A stretch of 64,000 nucleotides of DNA from JACKHO01 sp041398745 (GTDB lineage Bacteria; Planctomycetota; Planctomycetia; Planctomycetales; Planctomycetaceae): NCBI GenBank assembly GCA_041398745.1, contig JAWKUB010000005.1:744001-808000 (forward strand), in the 5' to 3' direction. The translations under genes and the position numbers were made by a program. Position 1 is the first letter of the stretch. The number at the start of each line of letters is the position of its first letter. This document shows, piece by piece, positions 27,103 through 35,907 of the stretch. The notes under the pieces are model-generated. The model was given only the letters and a program-made list of their open reading frames with translations. It did no database searches and had not been told where the DNA came from.

Positions 27103-28377
27103 ATGGATCAAAATTCACTTGAACGTACGACGCTGCGAAAAGTCGCCTGGCGACTCATGCCGTTCATTTGTCTGTGCTATTTGCTGAACATTCTCGACCG
27201 GGCAAATGTGGGCTTTGCTCGGCTGAACATGCAGACTGACCTCAGTCTCAGTGAGGACATGTTCAATTTGGGCTATGGCATGTTTTACGTGGGTTACCTC
27301 CTGTTTGAGATTCCCAGCAACCTTATCATGCGAAAGGTTGGAGCGCGTCGGTGGATTGCCCGCATCATGATTACCTGGGGCATTGTTTCGGCGCTGACCA
27401 TGTTTGCCCGTGATCAATGGTCGTTCTATGGCCTTCGTATCTTACTCGGCATTGCTGAAGCGGGGTTCTTCCCCGGGATTATTCTCTATCTGAGCTACTG
27501 GTTCCCGGACCAGGAGCGGGGAAAAATGACCGCCTTCTTTATGCTGGCCATTGGACTGGCAAGCGTATTCGGGAATCCCATTTCGGGATTCATTATGCAG
27601 TACCTCGACACGGCAGCCGGACTACATGGCTGGCAATGGTTGTTCCTGCTGGAAGGTATTCCGTCCATGCTGGTCGGATTCGCGGTTCTGTTCTATTTGA
27701 CCGACTCTCCCAAGCATGCCAACTGGCTCGCCTCGGAAGAACGCGACTGGCTGATTGCCCGCATGCAGCATGAAGAGGAGGCTCGGCGCGCCCAACACAA
27801 TGCCGATCATCTGGCCGCCATGATGCAGTGGCGCGTCTGGTTGTTAATTGCCATTTACTTCACCGTCGCGGTAGGCACGAATGCTGGTGGGGCCTATTTA
27901 CCGGAACTCATCAAGGAGAAGTTTCAGAGTTTGACCACATTTCAAATTGGACTTCTCAGTGCCTTGCCGCACATTTGCGCCGTCGTGGGGATGACCATAT
28001 TCGGCATCAGCTCCGATCGAAACAAAGAACGGCGTCTGCATTTGGCCGTCGCGGCGGGTCTTGGCGCGGCGGGATGGGCGCTGACGGCAGCAACCGAATC
28101 TCCCGTACTCAGACTCGTTGGCCTGTGTCTCGCTCAGACGGGCATGATGAGCATGTTACCCGTCTTCTGGACCTTACCGACAGCATTCCTGACCGGTGCG
28201 GCGGCAGCTGGGGGCATTGCGTTGATTAACTCTGTCGCCAACATTGGCGGCTTCTTCGGGGCGACAATTCTGGGACGGTTCGGCCTGTGGTCAATGGCCT
28301 TCTGTTTGTTCGCCGGAGCAGTGCTCGCAATGGGTGTCGGCAGCAGTTCGAAAGTCAAAATCGAGGCGACCGGATAA
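27103..28377 (+). CDS. MFS transporter, anion:cation symporter (ACS) family
   Basis: 424 residues with twelve hydrophobic segments. The N-terminus (LRKVAWRLMPFICLCYLLNI then LDRANVGFA) and the block YGMFYVGYLLFEIPSNLIMR are hallmarks of ACS-family carriers for organic anions such as phthalate, tartrate or glucarate. A late VANIGGFFGATILG motif also fits. It is followed by an SDR dehydrogenase (57 bases) and a cupin protein (31 bases) on the same strand, so the three probably take up and process one carboxylated or sugar-acid compound. The exact substrate is not visible in the sequence. Confidence 0.9.
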   Translation: MDQNSLERTTLRKVAWRLMPFICLCYLLNILDRANVGFARLNMQTDLSLSEDMFNLGYGMFYVGYLLFEIPSNLIMRKVGARRWIARIMITWGIVSALTMFARDQWSFYGLRILLGIAEAGFFPGIILYLSYWFPDQERGKMTAFFMLAIGLASVFGNPISGFIMQYLDTAAGLHGWQWLFLLEGIPSMLVGFAVLFYLTDSPKHANWLASEERDWLIARMQHEEEARRAQHNADHLAAMMQWRVWLLIAIYFTVAVGTNAGGAYLPELIKEKFQSLTTFQIGLLSALPHICAVVGMTIFGISSDRNKERRLHLAVAAGLGAAGWALTAATESPVLRLVGLCLAQTGMMSMLPVFWTLPTAFLTGAAAAGGIALINSVANIGGFFGATILGRFGLWSMAFCLFAGAVLAMGVGSSSKVKIEATG

Positions 28378-28434
28378 CAGGTCAAAGCAGGATGCGAATG
28401 CGCCCCAAGCCACACTGAAGCGGACTCACAACCT

Positions 28435-29268
28435 ATGACAAATCCTCTGTTCAACCTTACAAACAAAGTTGCTGTTGTTTCCGGTGCGGCGCAAGGGATG
28501 GGACAAGCAACCGCATTGGCCGTCGCGCAGCACGGGGCCGATGTTGTCGTGGTCGACCGGAATCTCGATGGTGCCGAAGCGACCGCCACGACCATTCGTG
28601 CGATGGGACGCAAAGTGCTCGTGGCCGGGACAGATGTCTCCTGCCCCGATGCCATCGCGGCGTTGTTCATGCAGGTCGATGCAGCGTTCGGTCGAGTCGA
28701 TTTCCTGGGCAACATTGCCGGAGATGGACATCTATGCCAACCGGAACACCTCGCCATCGAAGATCTTCATCGAGTCTTCCAGAATCTGGTCATTGGACGA
28801 TTTGCCATGTGCCAGCAGGCCGGACGAAGAATGCTGGCTCAGGGCTGCGGATCTATTATGAATATTGGGTCGGTCGCCAGTTCCACCGCCCTTGGTCGGG
28901 GACACATTGCCTACAGCATGGCGATGGGAGCCGTACTGCAAATGACGCGCGAACTGAGTACCGAATGGAGCCACCGCGGTGTCCGGGTCAACTGCGTTAC
29001 ACCGGCGCAGGTTTTGAATCCCAGTTTGGCAGCGCGTATGCAGGAAGATCCCACACTGGAAAGTCGTTTTCTGAAAGGCATTCCCGCCGGACGACTCGGC
29101 CAGCCTGAGAACATCCAGGGCCTGGCTGTTCTGCTCGCTTCCGATGCCTCGCGCTGGATTACGGGGGCCATCATTCCCATGGACGGGGGGAACACAGCCA
29201 TGAACGCCGGCGGTACTCCCGGACACGAACAACACCTAATTCAAACGTTTCGCGCAGAGTCAAAGTAA
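28435..29268 (+). CDS. SDR family oxidoreductase lacking the catalytic Lys
   Basis: 277 residues of classical short-chain dehydrogenase fold. The cofactor-binding GAAQGMGQA is at residues 17-25, acidic D41 after the second strand favours NAD, and the C-terminal block RWITGAIIPMDGGNTAMN is standard. The active-site Tyr is Y160 with a Ser about 14 residues before it (S146), but the segment reads YSMAMGAV: Met164 stands where SDRs have the catalytic Lys of YxxxK. It may be inactive, or use a different residue. Second gene of the transporter-SDR-cupin operon. Confidence 0.88.
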   Translation: MTNPLFNLTNKVAVVSGAAQGMGQATALAVAQHGADVVVVDRNLDGAEATATTIRAMGRKVLVAGTDVSCPDAIAALFMQVDAAFGRVDFLGNIAGDGHLCQPEHLAIEDLHRVFQNLVIGRFAMCQQAGRRMLAQGCGSIMNIGSVASSTALGRGHIAYSMAMGAVLQMTRELSTEWSHRGVRVNCVTPAQVLNPSLAARMQEDPTLESRFLKGIPAGRLGQPENIQGLAVLLASDASRWITGAIIPMDGGNTAMNAGGTPGHEQHLIQTFRAESK

Positions 29269-29299
29269 ATCGATTCAATCAGGAAAGAGAGAGTGAACC

Positions 29300-29725
29300 G
29301 TGGCAAAGATTACGCAATTCAAAGGCTACACCGGCACGGAACAAATGCCGGACGTTCCGAAGCCCGACACGCCGCCCGATCCCATGATTGTGACCGACCA
29401 GGACGGTGTTCCGGTCGTTTATCCGGGATGCCATGGCGTGGGCGTGCGGGTTGTTCATCCCGTCAACGAAAAAGCTCCCGCCAAGAACATGGGCCTGGTC
29501 AAGTTCTACGTGCCGCCGCATGTCGTGCTGGAACCCGGCTCGCATCCGACGGAAGAAACGTACGTCATTCTCGAAGGGGAAGGAGAAATGACGTTTCATC
29601 GCTACAAGCGACATGTGAAGAAGGGCGACTTCATCTACCTGCCCCCCTGGTGTGTTCATGGAATCGAGAACACCGGCAATGAAACGCTGGTCGTCCTGAT
29701 TTGCACGTCACCGCCGAATCCGTAG
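29300..29725 (+). CDS. Cupin domain protein
   Basis: 141 residues from a GTG at 29300, preceded by AGGAAAGAGAGAG. The cupin core is in the second half: motif 1 is GSHPTEETYVILEGEGEMTF (with Glu and His ligand positions) and motif 2 is KKGDFIYLPPWCVHGIENTG with the late His. The small beta-barrel binds a metal and either a sugar acid or regulatory ligand. It is the last gene of the transporter-SDR-cupin operon, so it may act in the same pathway, for example as isomerase or lyase. No closer assignment is supported. Confidence 0.85.
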   Translation: MAKITQFKGYTGTEQMPDVPKPDTPPDPMIVTDQDGVPVVYPGCHGVGVRVVHPVNEKAPAKNMGLVKFYVPPHVVLEPGSHPTEETYVILEGEGEMTFHRYKRHVKKGDFIYLPPWCVHGIENTGNETLVVLICTSPPNP

Positions 29726-29879
29726 TGCCTGTCGTTTCAAACTGATAGTTAGCGAGTCAGCAGCACATCAGCGTGATCCCCTCACCCTTCGGGAGTCGAT
29801 ATACCGGAATGATGAGGATTTCGTTATGTTGATGGACCGGAATACTGCAGCGACGACCTGAATCGAGTGAGCTTTCCGC

Positions 29880-31244
29880 ATGCTGAATCTTTACCAACGC
29901 ACCCGTCACCCCAATGGTGGTGTTTCCCGACGAAGCTTTCTGCAGTTGGGGTCGTTGGCCCTTTTGGGTTCTGGAGGGGCTCTGAGCCTGCCCTCATTGC
30001 TTCAGGCGGAAAATGCAGCGGGAGTGGGTCGCTCTCCCAAGTCGGTCATCATGATTTACCTGGTGGGTGGTCCGCCGCATCAGGATATGTTTGACCTGAA
30101 GCCAAATGCCCCGGCGGAAGTAGCAGGCCCGTGGCGTCCCATTTCGACGAGTGTGCCCGGGATGGACATTTGCGAAGCCTTTCCTCGACTTGCGGGAATG
30201 GCGGACAAGTTCAGCATCATTCGGTCTCTCGTCGGCAATCAATCCAACCACGACGCCATTCAGGTTTTCAACGGCCACAATCCTCGCAACCCAACACCAT
30301 CCGGTGGATGGCCGCAGTTTGGTTCGATGGTTTCGAAAGTTCAGGGAGCCTTTGATCCCTCGGCCCCACCTTTTGTCAGCCTTTGTTATCCCTGTACTCA
30401 TGGTCCCTACAATGAACCGGGTCCCGGCTTTCTGGGAACGACTCACAGTCCCTTCCGCCCGCTGGGATCAACGCGCGACGACATGACGCTCAATGGCGTC
30501 ACCGTGGAACATTTGCAGGACCGCGTGTCGTTGCTCAAAGACTTTGACCGACTGCGGCGCGATACCGACACCGGCACTTCGATGGCCGGCCTCGACGCGT
30601 TTACCGAACAGGCCGTGGGATTGTTGACCTCTTCACAACTGGCCGATGCACTCGACTTGTCGAAAGAAGATCCCGAAACCGTCGCGCGCTACGGTACCGG
30701 GAACACCAAGGTGTTCATTGATGGCAATGGGGCGCCTCGTGTTCCGCAAAGCCTGCTGATGGCACGACGGCTCATTGAAGCGGGAGTACGCGTCGTCACG
30801 CTGAATTACAGCAAGTGGGATTGGCACGGCGGAAACAACAATTCCATTTTCAAACGGGAGCAGGAGGACTTCCCGATTTTTGACCAGTGTGTCAGTGCAT
30901 TACTCGAAGACCTGCACAACCGGGGCATGGCAGATGATTGTGCCGTCGTTATTTGGGGAGAATTCGGTCGGACTCCAAAAATCAGCGCCCAGGTTGGTCG
31001 CGATCACTGGCCGCAGGTGAACTGTGCCTTTCTGGCTGGTGGCGGTTTCCAGCACGGCCAGGTCATTGGAGCCACAGACCGAATTGGCGGAGAAGCAGTC
31101 GCCCGACCAGTCACATTCGCCGAGGTCTATGCGAGTTTGTACCGCCATTTGGGAATCGATGTCGATACGACCATCAGCGACCTGAACGGTCGCCCTCAGT
31201 ACCTCGTAGAAGACCGCGCCAGCCCGCTTGCCGAATTGATTTGA
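29880..31244 (+). CDS. DUF1501 domain-containing exported protein
   Basis: 454 residues. Twin-arginine signal VSRRSFLQLGSLALLGSGGA near residues 15-35. The mature part starts KSVIMIYLVGGPPHQDMFDL and carries SDR-unrelated DUF1501 blocks such as AIQVFNGHNPRNPTP, VTLNYSKWDWHGGNNN and VIWGEFGRTPKISAQVGRDH, with conserved His and Asp residues at alkaline-phosphatase-like metal positions. DUF1501 is a common planctomycete family, usually paired with a DUF1549/DUF1553 cytochrome-type gene; here it is alone. Folded export by Tat is expected. Function unknown. Confidence 0.88.
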   Translation: MLNLYQRTRHPNGGVSRRSFLQLGSLALLGSGGALSLPSLLQAENAAGVGRSPKSVIMIYLVGGPPHQDMFDLKPNAPAEVAGPWRPISTSVPGMDICEAFPRLAGMADKFSIIRSLVGNQSNHDAIQVFNGHNPRNPTPSGGWPQFGSMVSKVQGAFDPSAPPFVSLCYPCTHGPYNEPGPGFLGTTHSPFRPLGSTRDDMTLNGVTVEHLQDRVSLLKDFDRLRRDTDTGTSMAGLDAFTEQAVGLLTSSQLADALDLSKEDPETVARYGTGNTKVFIDGNGAPRVPQSLLMARRLIEAGVRVVTLNYSKWDWHGGNNNSIFKREQEDFPIFDQCVSALLEDLHNRGMADDCAVVIWGEFGRTPKISAQVGRDHWPQVNCAFLAGGGFQHGQVIGATDRIGGEAVARPVTFAEVYASLYRHLGIDVDTTISDLNGRPQYLVEDRASPLAELI

Positions 31245-31558
31245 CGGGTCTCCGCCATAACGAGACGCTCATGTCTTCGGTGTCGATCACTTCGATGACA
31301 AGCGCCATCAGGTCGGTGAAGAGGAAATGTGAAGCTGTAGTGACCGGGTAAGATTTCCGATTCTCGCTAAAGGGCTGTGAGCATTCGTCAAGACCCAGCG
31401 GGACATTCCATCGCAATTCTAAGTGCTGTTAGAATTGCATGTTGCGAACCGTTCGTAGAAATCTGTCCATGTCATTGGCATGACAAATGCCTTTCTCCTC
31501 GTTCGCCAGAAACTCATCTGGCACGAATTCAGAAACGACCCTTTGAGGAGAAATGACT
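31245..31558. other. Intergenic region with a palindrome
   Basis: About 315 bases between the DUF1501 gene and the secreted repeat-protein gene. No gene is supported. Its only strong feature is the palindrome at 31413-31438, described separately. Confidence 0.4.
31413..31438. promoter_or_regulatory. 26-base palindrome upstream of the secreted repeat protein
   Basis: GCAATTCTAA (31413-31422) and TTAGAATTGC (31429-31438) are exact inverse complements around a six-base spacer. No T-run follows, so it does not look like an intrinsic terminator. It sits about 120 bases upstream of the start at 31559, a fitting distance for an operator, though that is inference. Confidence 0.45.
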
Positions 31559-32227
31559 ATGAGACTTTCAGTCTACGCTTTCGCTGTTGTGGGCCTGGGG
31601 CTGGCTTGTACGCCAGATACAGCCTCGGCCCAGAATCCCTTCTTCGGCCTGTTTGGTTACCGGCAGCCTGCCGTTACTTCGCAGGCGAACTACTGCCCGA
31701 ATGGTGTTTGTTCGGCACGTCAGCCCGCAGTGAACACGCAGTGTCGCAACGGCGTTTGCCCTCTGCAGAACAACACCGTCCGCTACGCTCCGACAACCAT
31801 TCCGCAGAACAATTACTACTCTCCTGCAGTGGGCACAACGCCCTACTTTGCTCCGAACGGTAACTACTCCTCATTCAACGCACCGCTGGTGAACAACAAC
31901 AGTTGTTATCCAGATGCCTATGGTCGCTGTACTAACCCACAACATCCCCACGCTGGCCAGATGGTAACGGGAACCTACAACACTCCTTACTCGGCAAACA
32001 ACAGTTGCCAGCCCGATGCATATGGACGTTGTACCAATCCCCAACACTTTCATGTCGGACAGACCATGACCGGCAATTACCCGACGGGATCGACGCTGCC
32101 ACAAAGCTATGTCAGTCCATATCGCGACCGTGACCGGGATGTCATTCCTGTGCAGTTCACTCCGAATGTGTACCCTTCAGGGACTACAGTTCCTGCGAAC
32201 AACTACTACCTAGGACAACTGCGCTAG
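31559..32227 (+). CDS. Secreted cysteine-containing repeat protein, unknown function
   Basis: 222 residues. The ATG at 31559 is chosen over the ATG at 31553 because AGGAG at 31546-31550 is then 8 bases away. A signal peptide (MRLSVYAFAVVGLGLACTPD then TASAQ) is followed by a Cys-containing region with CPNGVC and CRNGVC motifs, and two tandem 34-residue units at about 112-145 and 146-179, each reading NNSC-x-PDAYGRCTNPQH-x-H. The rest is rich in Asn, Tyr, Pro and Thr. The cysteine and histidine spacing could bind metal or form disulfides. I recognise no family. It may be a surface or wall-like protein. Confidence 0.65.
   Translation: MRLSVYAFAVVGLGLACTPDTASAQNPFFGLFGYRQPAVTSQANYCPNGVCSARQPAVNTQCRNGVCPLQNNTVRYAPTTIPQNNYYSPAVGTTPYFAPNGNYSSFNAPLVNNNSCYPDAYGRCTNPQHPHAGQMVTGTYNTPYSANNSCQPDAYGRCTNPQHFHVGQTMTGNYPTGSTLPQSYVSPYRDRDRDVIPVQFTPNVYPSGTTVPANNYYLGQLR
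31889..32092 (+). repeat. Tandem coding repeat, two 34-codon units
   Basis: Two imperfect copies within the secreted repeat protein, starting near 31892 and 31994. The most conserved part encodes PDAYGRCTNPQH. DNA divergence between copies is moderate, so the duplication is not very recent. Confidence 0.7.
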
Positions 32228-32264
32228 AGTGAACTGAGTTCAATCAAGACGACGTAGATCGACA

Positions 32265-32315
32265 CAAAAAATGACGAAAGCCAGGAAAGAGTCCCGGCTT
32301 TCGCCAATGTTTTTT
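32265..32315. terminator. Bidirectional Rho-independent terminator
   Basis: Stem CGAAAGCC (32275-32282) / GGCTTTCG (32296-32303). A T-run follows on the plus strand and an A-run precedes it (32265-32270), so it can stop both the repeat-protein transcript and the convergent gene at 32335-33132. Confidence 0.8.
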
Positions 32316-32334
32316 CAGAAGCGAATTTGTTGCT

Positions 32335-33132
32335 TTAGTCGAGATTGCTGACCTTCGACTGCAAATTCGTCAGGGCGTTACGGAATCGCTGCTGCAGGCT
32401 GAATGACAGTTCTGAGAATTCTTTGAGCACTGCGGGAGTCAGCGAGGCATCACACCGTTCGAGGGCTGCTGCCGCACGCTTGATGATTTGCTCGGTGGTT
32501 ACTTCCTGCTGCGACTTATCTTCTGAGGGTGCACTGCCGCGAGCGCCGGCGTTGAAGGGGGCGTAGTCATCACCACCGACCTGTCGGTTGGCTGCCATGG
32601 CCAGCTCGCCGCTTTCGCGATCCATCAGAGCCAAGCCGCTGTTTTCGCCAGCAGCACGTTCGCCAGCGAACGCGGGATCGGAGGCGTCGCGAACAAATCC
32701 GGAAGTTGGTGTGAGGAAGTCACCTGGCAAATCGAATGGTGCATCTTCCTCGGCGGGAGCGGTTAAATCTTCGCCCCGCTGAGCACGTCGCCAGGCCTTC
32801 ATCTCGGCGATGGTTGCTTCAATTTCGTTCGCCCACTGCAGACACTCGGCGGAGTCATCCCAGTTGAGAGCGACGTAGAAGTGCGACCACTTCAGGTTGG
32901 GGTATTCCTGCCAGACATCGGCGAACGACTCCCACACGCGGCGGCGTTGATACACCTGATCGCCACTCAGGCCAATAAGCTGGCCGAAGTCTGCATCGGT
33001 CCGACCGCTGGCGTACCGTTTGGTCCAGGTCGCGGCGCATTCACCAATGGTCCAGTTGCAGTTACTCAGCGCTTCCTGCGCACGCAATACGAGTTGATCC
33101 TCCGACTCGACAGATTGTACTTCAGTTTCCAT
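32335..33132 (-). CDS. Uncharacterised soluble protein
   Basis: 265 residues from an ATG. The N-terminal ~110 residues are helical (LVLRAQEALSNCNWTIGECA, YASGRTDADFGQLIGLSGDQ, then VYQRRRVWESFADVWQEYPN), with a helix-turn-helix-like GLSGDQVYQRRRVWE stretch. The middle (about 115-190) is acidic and low-complexity; the C-terminal ~60 residues are helical. No signal peptide or membrane segment. I do not recognise a family; a DNA-binding role is only suggested by the HTH-like segment. It shares a bidirectional terminator with the convergent gene. Confidence 0.65.
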   Translation of the reverse strand: METEVQSVESEDQLVLRAQEALSNCNWTIGECAATWTKRYASGRTDADFGQLIGLSGDQVYQRRRVWESFADVWQEYPNLKWSHFYVALNWDDSAECLQWANEIEATIAEMKAWRRAQRGEDLTAPAEEDAPFDLPGDFLTPTSGFVRDASDPAFAGERAAGENSGLALMDRESGELAMAANRQVGGDDYAPFNAGARGSAPSEDKSQQEVTTEQIIKRAAAALERCDASLTPAVLKEFSELSFSLQQRFRNALTNLQSKVSNLD

Positions 33133-33329
33133 GAATGCATATCCAGACTGTTCCCATCGCGGCGTACGATGAACGCCATTTCAGCCGCAATGAAGGAAAG
33201 AATTCAACAGGTTCAGTCGCCCTAGACTGCCGTTCGCGACGGTATTCGTCAAGCATTTTGGTACCTGTTCACACGTTTAGTTTCAACGTTCTCGGGTATC
33301 GCTCCGCACAGCTTTCCCAAGCGGACAAA

Positions 33330-34988
33330 TCAGGCTCTTCCCGCAGTCAATTCGCGGCCAGCCCATTCGGAGAGGGCTTCACGGTTGATTTTGACGTTGT
33401 GCCTAGTATCCACCGGAAACGCTCTGTGAAACAGGATTTTTTCAATGGATTTTGTCAGCTCAGAGGCCTGTCCGATGTCGAGAAGTTGTTGACGGAATCG
33501 ATTCACATCGGTTGCAGTCTCTGGAAAACGTCCCGCTTCCGGTTCGACGATGAGGACTGGCTCCTGCAGTCCGGCCTCACCGACACCAACCAGAGCCGCC
33601 CGGAACACGTCGGCATGCCCTTCGTAAATGGCTTCGCAGCAAACGGAGTACATCCGTGCCGAGGGCGTGGTCACAATGTGTGCTTTGCGACCGCAGAACC
33701 ACAGCTTGCCCGCGTCGTCGAGATAGCCGACATCACCAATCCGATGCCAGAATCCCGCACCATCTGGAATTTTCGCCAGGCGGGTTGCCTCAGGACGTTG
33801 ATAGTACTCGCGCGTGACCGACGGACTTTTGACGATGATTTCCCCAATTTGGCCTGTGGGAAGTTCGTTTGCATCGGCAATCGAGTCAATCGGATCAGAA
33901 GTCGCTTCAATGATTCTGACGTTGACTCCTTCGAATACCGTGCCGACGCATGTCCCGGCTCCCTGCCGCGTCGCAGAGGCGGTTTCATTGAGGACCTGCC
34001 GTGCTCCAATCGACGCAACAGGCAGACTCTCGGTGGCGCCATACGGTGTGAACAGGTCGGCATTCGGGCGCGAGAGGATTTTGGTCATCCGCTGCAGCAC
34101 GTGATTAGGGACGGGACCTCCCGCTGAGAGCGCACGTTTCAGCGAAGGAAACGTAATGCCGTGTTCCTCACAGTACCTGCCCACCCGATTCCAGAATGCC
34201 GGTGAGCCAAACGCCTGGGTCACTCCCTGGTCGCGAATGGCTTCGATGATATTACGGGGATCAACGAAGGCTGGCTTAGTGGCGTCCATATCAGGGATGA
34301 CCGTCGTCACTCCCATCGCCGCGTTGAACAAGCCGAACAACGGGAATCCGGGCAAATCAACTTCGCCTGCTTCGATTCCATAGTGCCTGCTGATCATGTC
34401 AACCTGGGCGTTGAACATGCCATGTTCATAATGTACGCCCTTCGGTGGCCCAGTGCTGCCGCTCGTGAAAATGATGGCCGCTGAGTCAGTGGCCGACATT
34501 TCTTTCGTAGTGAATTTTGGACCTGCCTCCCGCAGTCGATGGTACGTCGCGGTGACTCCGGGCAGCCAGCTTCCCACGCTGAAGTTCAGTCGAGCCTTGG
34601 GAAATCGACTGGCAAACAGCCAACGCCCCAGGTGCACTTTCGGGATGCCGACGAATCCATCGGGCTGCACTTCCTCCAGGCAGCGAAACACATTGTTGCG
34701 ACCCATGCCGGGGTCGATGAGGACAATGGTGACACCGACTTTGAAGAGGGCAAACGTGAGCGTAATGAACTCCATGCTGAAAGGGACAAACAACACGAGT
34801 TTCTGTCCGGGCTGAACTCCGCTGTTCACAAACCCATTGGCGAGCCGGTTCGATTCCTCATCCAACTGGGCGAAGGTCAATTGGGTGTACTTTCGCCGTC
34901 CCCATCGATCATGACCGTCTGGCGCAACAATCGCCCGTTGCCACGGGCGCTGCGTTGCCATCTCGGTAAGTCGTGCGGCGATGTTCAT
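33330..34988 (-). CDS. AMP-forming acyl ligase (fatty acid-CoA ligase / OleC-like)
   Basis: 552 residues of the ANL superfamily. The adenylation P-loop is FTSGSTGPPKGVHYEH, with later motifs PYGATESLP and WHRIGDVGYLDDAGKLWF (Asp of the AMP-ribose contact). The general pattern with an early WGRRKYTQLTFAQLDEESNR and PGMGRNNVFRCLEE matches the fatty-acid-CoA-ligase group that includes OleC, the beta-lactone synthetase of olefin biosynthesis. The other ole genes are not in the window, so plain acyl-CoA or acyl-AMP ligase is equally possible. It is 90 bases after the HisN-like gene on the same strand, apparently the last gene of the operon that starts with the KS-like gene. Confidence 0.85.
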   Translation of the reverse strand: MNIAARLTEMATQRPWQRAIVAPDGHDRWGRRKYTQLTFAQLDEESNRLANGFVNSGVQPGQKLVLFVPFSMEFITLTFALFKVGVTIVLIDPGMGRNNVFRCLEEVQPDGFVGIPKVHLGRWLFASRFPKARLNFSVGSWLPGVTATYHRLREAGPKFTTKEMSATDSAAIIFTSGSTGPPKGVHYEHGMFNAQVDMISRHYGIEAGEVDLPGFPLFGLFNAAMGVTTVIPDMDATKPAFVDPRNIIEAIRDQGVTQAFGSPAFWNRVGRYCEEHGITFPSLKRALSAGGPVPNHVLQRMTKILSRPNADLFTPYGATESLPVASIGARQVLNETASATRQGAGTCVGTVFEGVNVRIIEATSDPIDSIADANELPTGQIGEIIVKSPSVTREYYQRPEATRLAKIPDGAGFWHRIGDVGYLDDAGKLWFCGRKAHIVTTPSARMYSVCCEAIYEGHADVFRAALVGVGEAGLQEPVLIVEPEAGRFPETATDVNRFRQQLLDIGQASELTKSIEKILFHRAFPVDTRHNVKINREALSEWAGRELTAGRA

Positions 34989-35017
34989 TCTGTCGTTTGG
35001 TCGGGGCGACGGGAAGT

Positions 35018-35062
35018 GGTTGAGATGGTTGAAGGCGGCTGCGCCGCGGTTGAGATAGTTGA
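35018..35062. repeat. Short direct repeats flanking a GC palindrome
   Basis: GGTTGAGATGGTTGA (35018-35032) and GGTTGAGATAGTTGA (35048-35062) differ at one base and flank GCGGC-TGC-GCCGC (35035-35047). The unit sits between the HisN-like gene and the acyl-ligase gene. Confidence 0.5.
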
Positions 35063-35078
35063 GAGATTGGAACTGGGG

Positions 35079-35870
35079 CTAATCCCGCACAGCGGCGAGG
35101 ACAATGTCGCGGAGTGTAGGGGTGGTGGAAATTCCGTTTCCGCCTTCGATGGTGACGTCTCCCTTCCAGTCGACGAACACTCCGCCGGCTTCGGTGACAA
35201 TGGGCACGAGGGCGGCTGCATCCCAGGGATTCAGTAGCGGGTCGATCATGACTTCGGCCCGTCCCGTCGCAACCAGCATATGTCCGTAGCAGTCTCCCCA
35301 GCCACGTGCGATGCGTGTCGACCGGCACAGCGTTTCGAATTTGTCGAGACCATCAACGGTAATCCAACCTCCGACAGACGTGTAACAGAAGAGCGATTCG
35401 CTCAACTCACTAACGGTCGACACAGTGGCCTTGACGGTCGAACCATCAGCCTTTTGCCAAAAGGCGCCCCCGCCGTTTTGCGCGTAAACAACTTCGTTGA
35501 GGGCCGGGAAGCGACAAACCCCGGCGACCGTTTGTCCTTCGTGGACCAGTCCCACGAGCGTGCCGAACAGCGGCGTTCCATGCACGAACGACTTGGTTCC
35601 ATCAATTGGATCGATAATCCACTGGAAGCCGTTGCTCCCCGCAATTTGCCCGAATTCTTCTCCCAGAATTCCGTCGCCGGGAAAGTACTTTTCAATTTCC
35701 GCCCGCAGCAGTTGCTCTGCACCTTTATCTGCCAGCGTTACGGGCGAACTGTCGGCCTTGTTCTCGATGTTCAAGTCCGCCGACTGGAAATACGGCATAA
35801 TGAACTCGGCAGCCCGCTGTGAAGCTTCGAGTGCCCATTGGAGTCGTTGCGAGATTTGTAATTCAGACAT
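35079..35870 (-). CDS. Inositol monophosphatase family; histidinol-phosphatase (HisN)-like
   Basis: 263 residues from the ATG at 35870; longer frames (to 36017) overlap the GNAT gene and add unrelated sequence. Metal-binding motifs of the family are GEEFG (Glu), WIIDPIDGTKSFVHGTPLFG (two Asp ligands) and NPWDAAALVPIVTEAGG near the end. The DPIDGTKSF-x-HG form is the version often seen in HisN-type histidinol-phosphate phosphatases, so this could serve histidine synthesis, but inositol-phosphate or 3'-phosphoadenosine specificity cannot be excluded. Third gene of the KS-like/GNAT/phosphatase/ligase operon. Confidence 0.85.
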   Translation of the reverse strand: MSELQISQRLQWALEASQRAAEFIMPYFQSADLNIENKADSSPVTLADKGAEQLLRAEIEKYFPGDGILGEEFGQIAGSNGFQWIIDPIDGTKSFVHGTPLFGTLVGLVHEGQTVAGVCRFPALNEVVYAQNGGGAFWQKADGSTVKATVSTVSELSESLFCYTSVGGWITVDGLDKFETLCRSTRIARGWGDCYGHMLVATGRAEVMIDPLLNPWDAAALVPIVTEAGGVFVDWKGDVTIEGGNGISTTPTLRDIVLAAVRD

Positions 35871-35907
35871 GCGTGCAAATTTGTCGTAGTGCGTGAGTTC
35901 GACTGCT

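Noticed and set aside
33135..34127. 330-residue frame overlapping the acyl-ligase gene
   Set aside because: Opposite strand of a clear ANL enzyme; Cys/Arg/Phe-rich with no domain.
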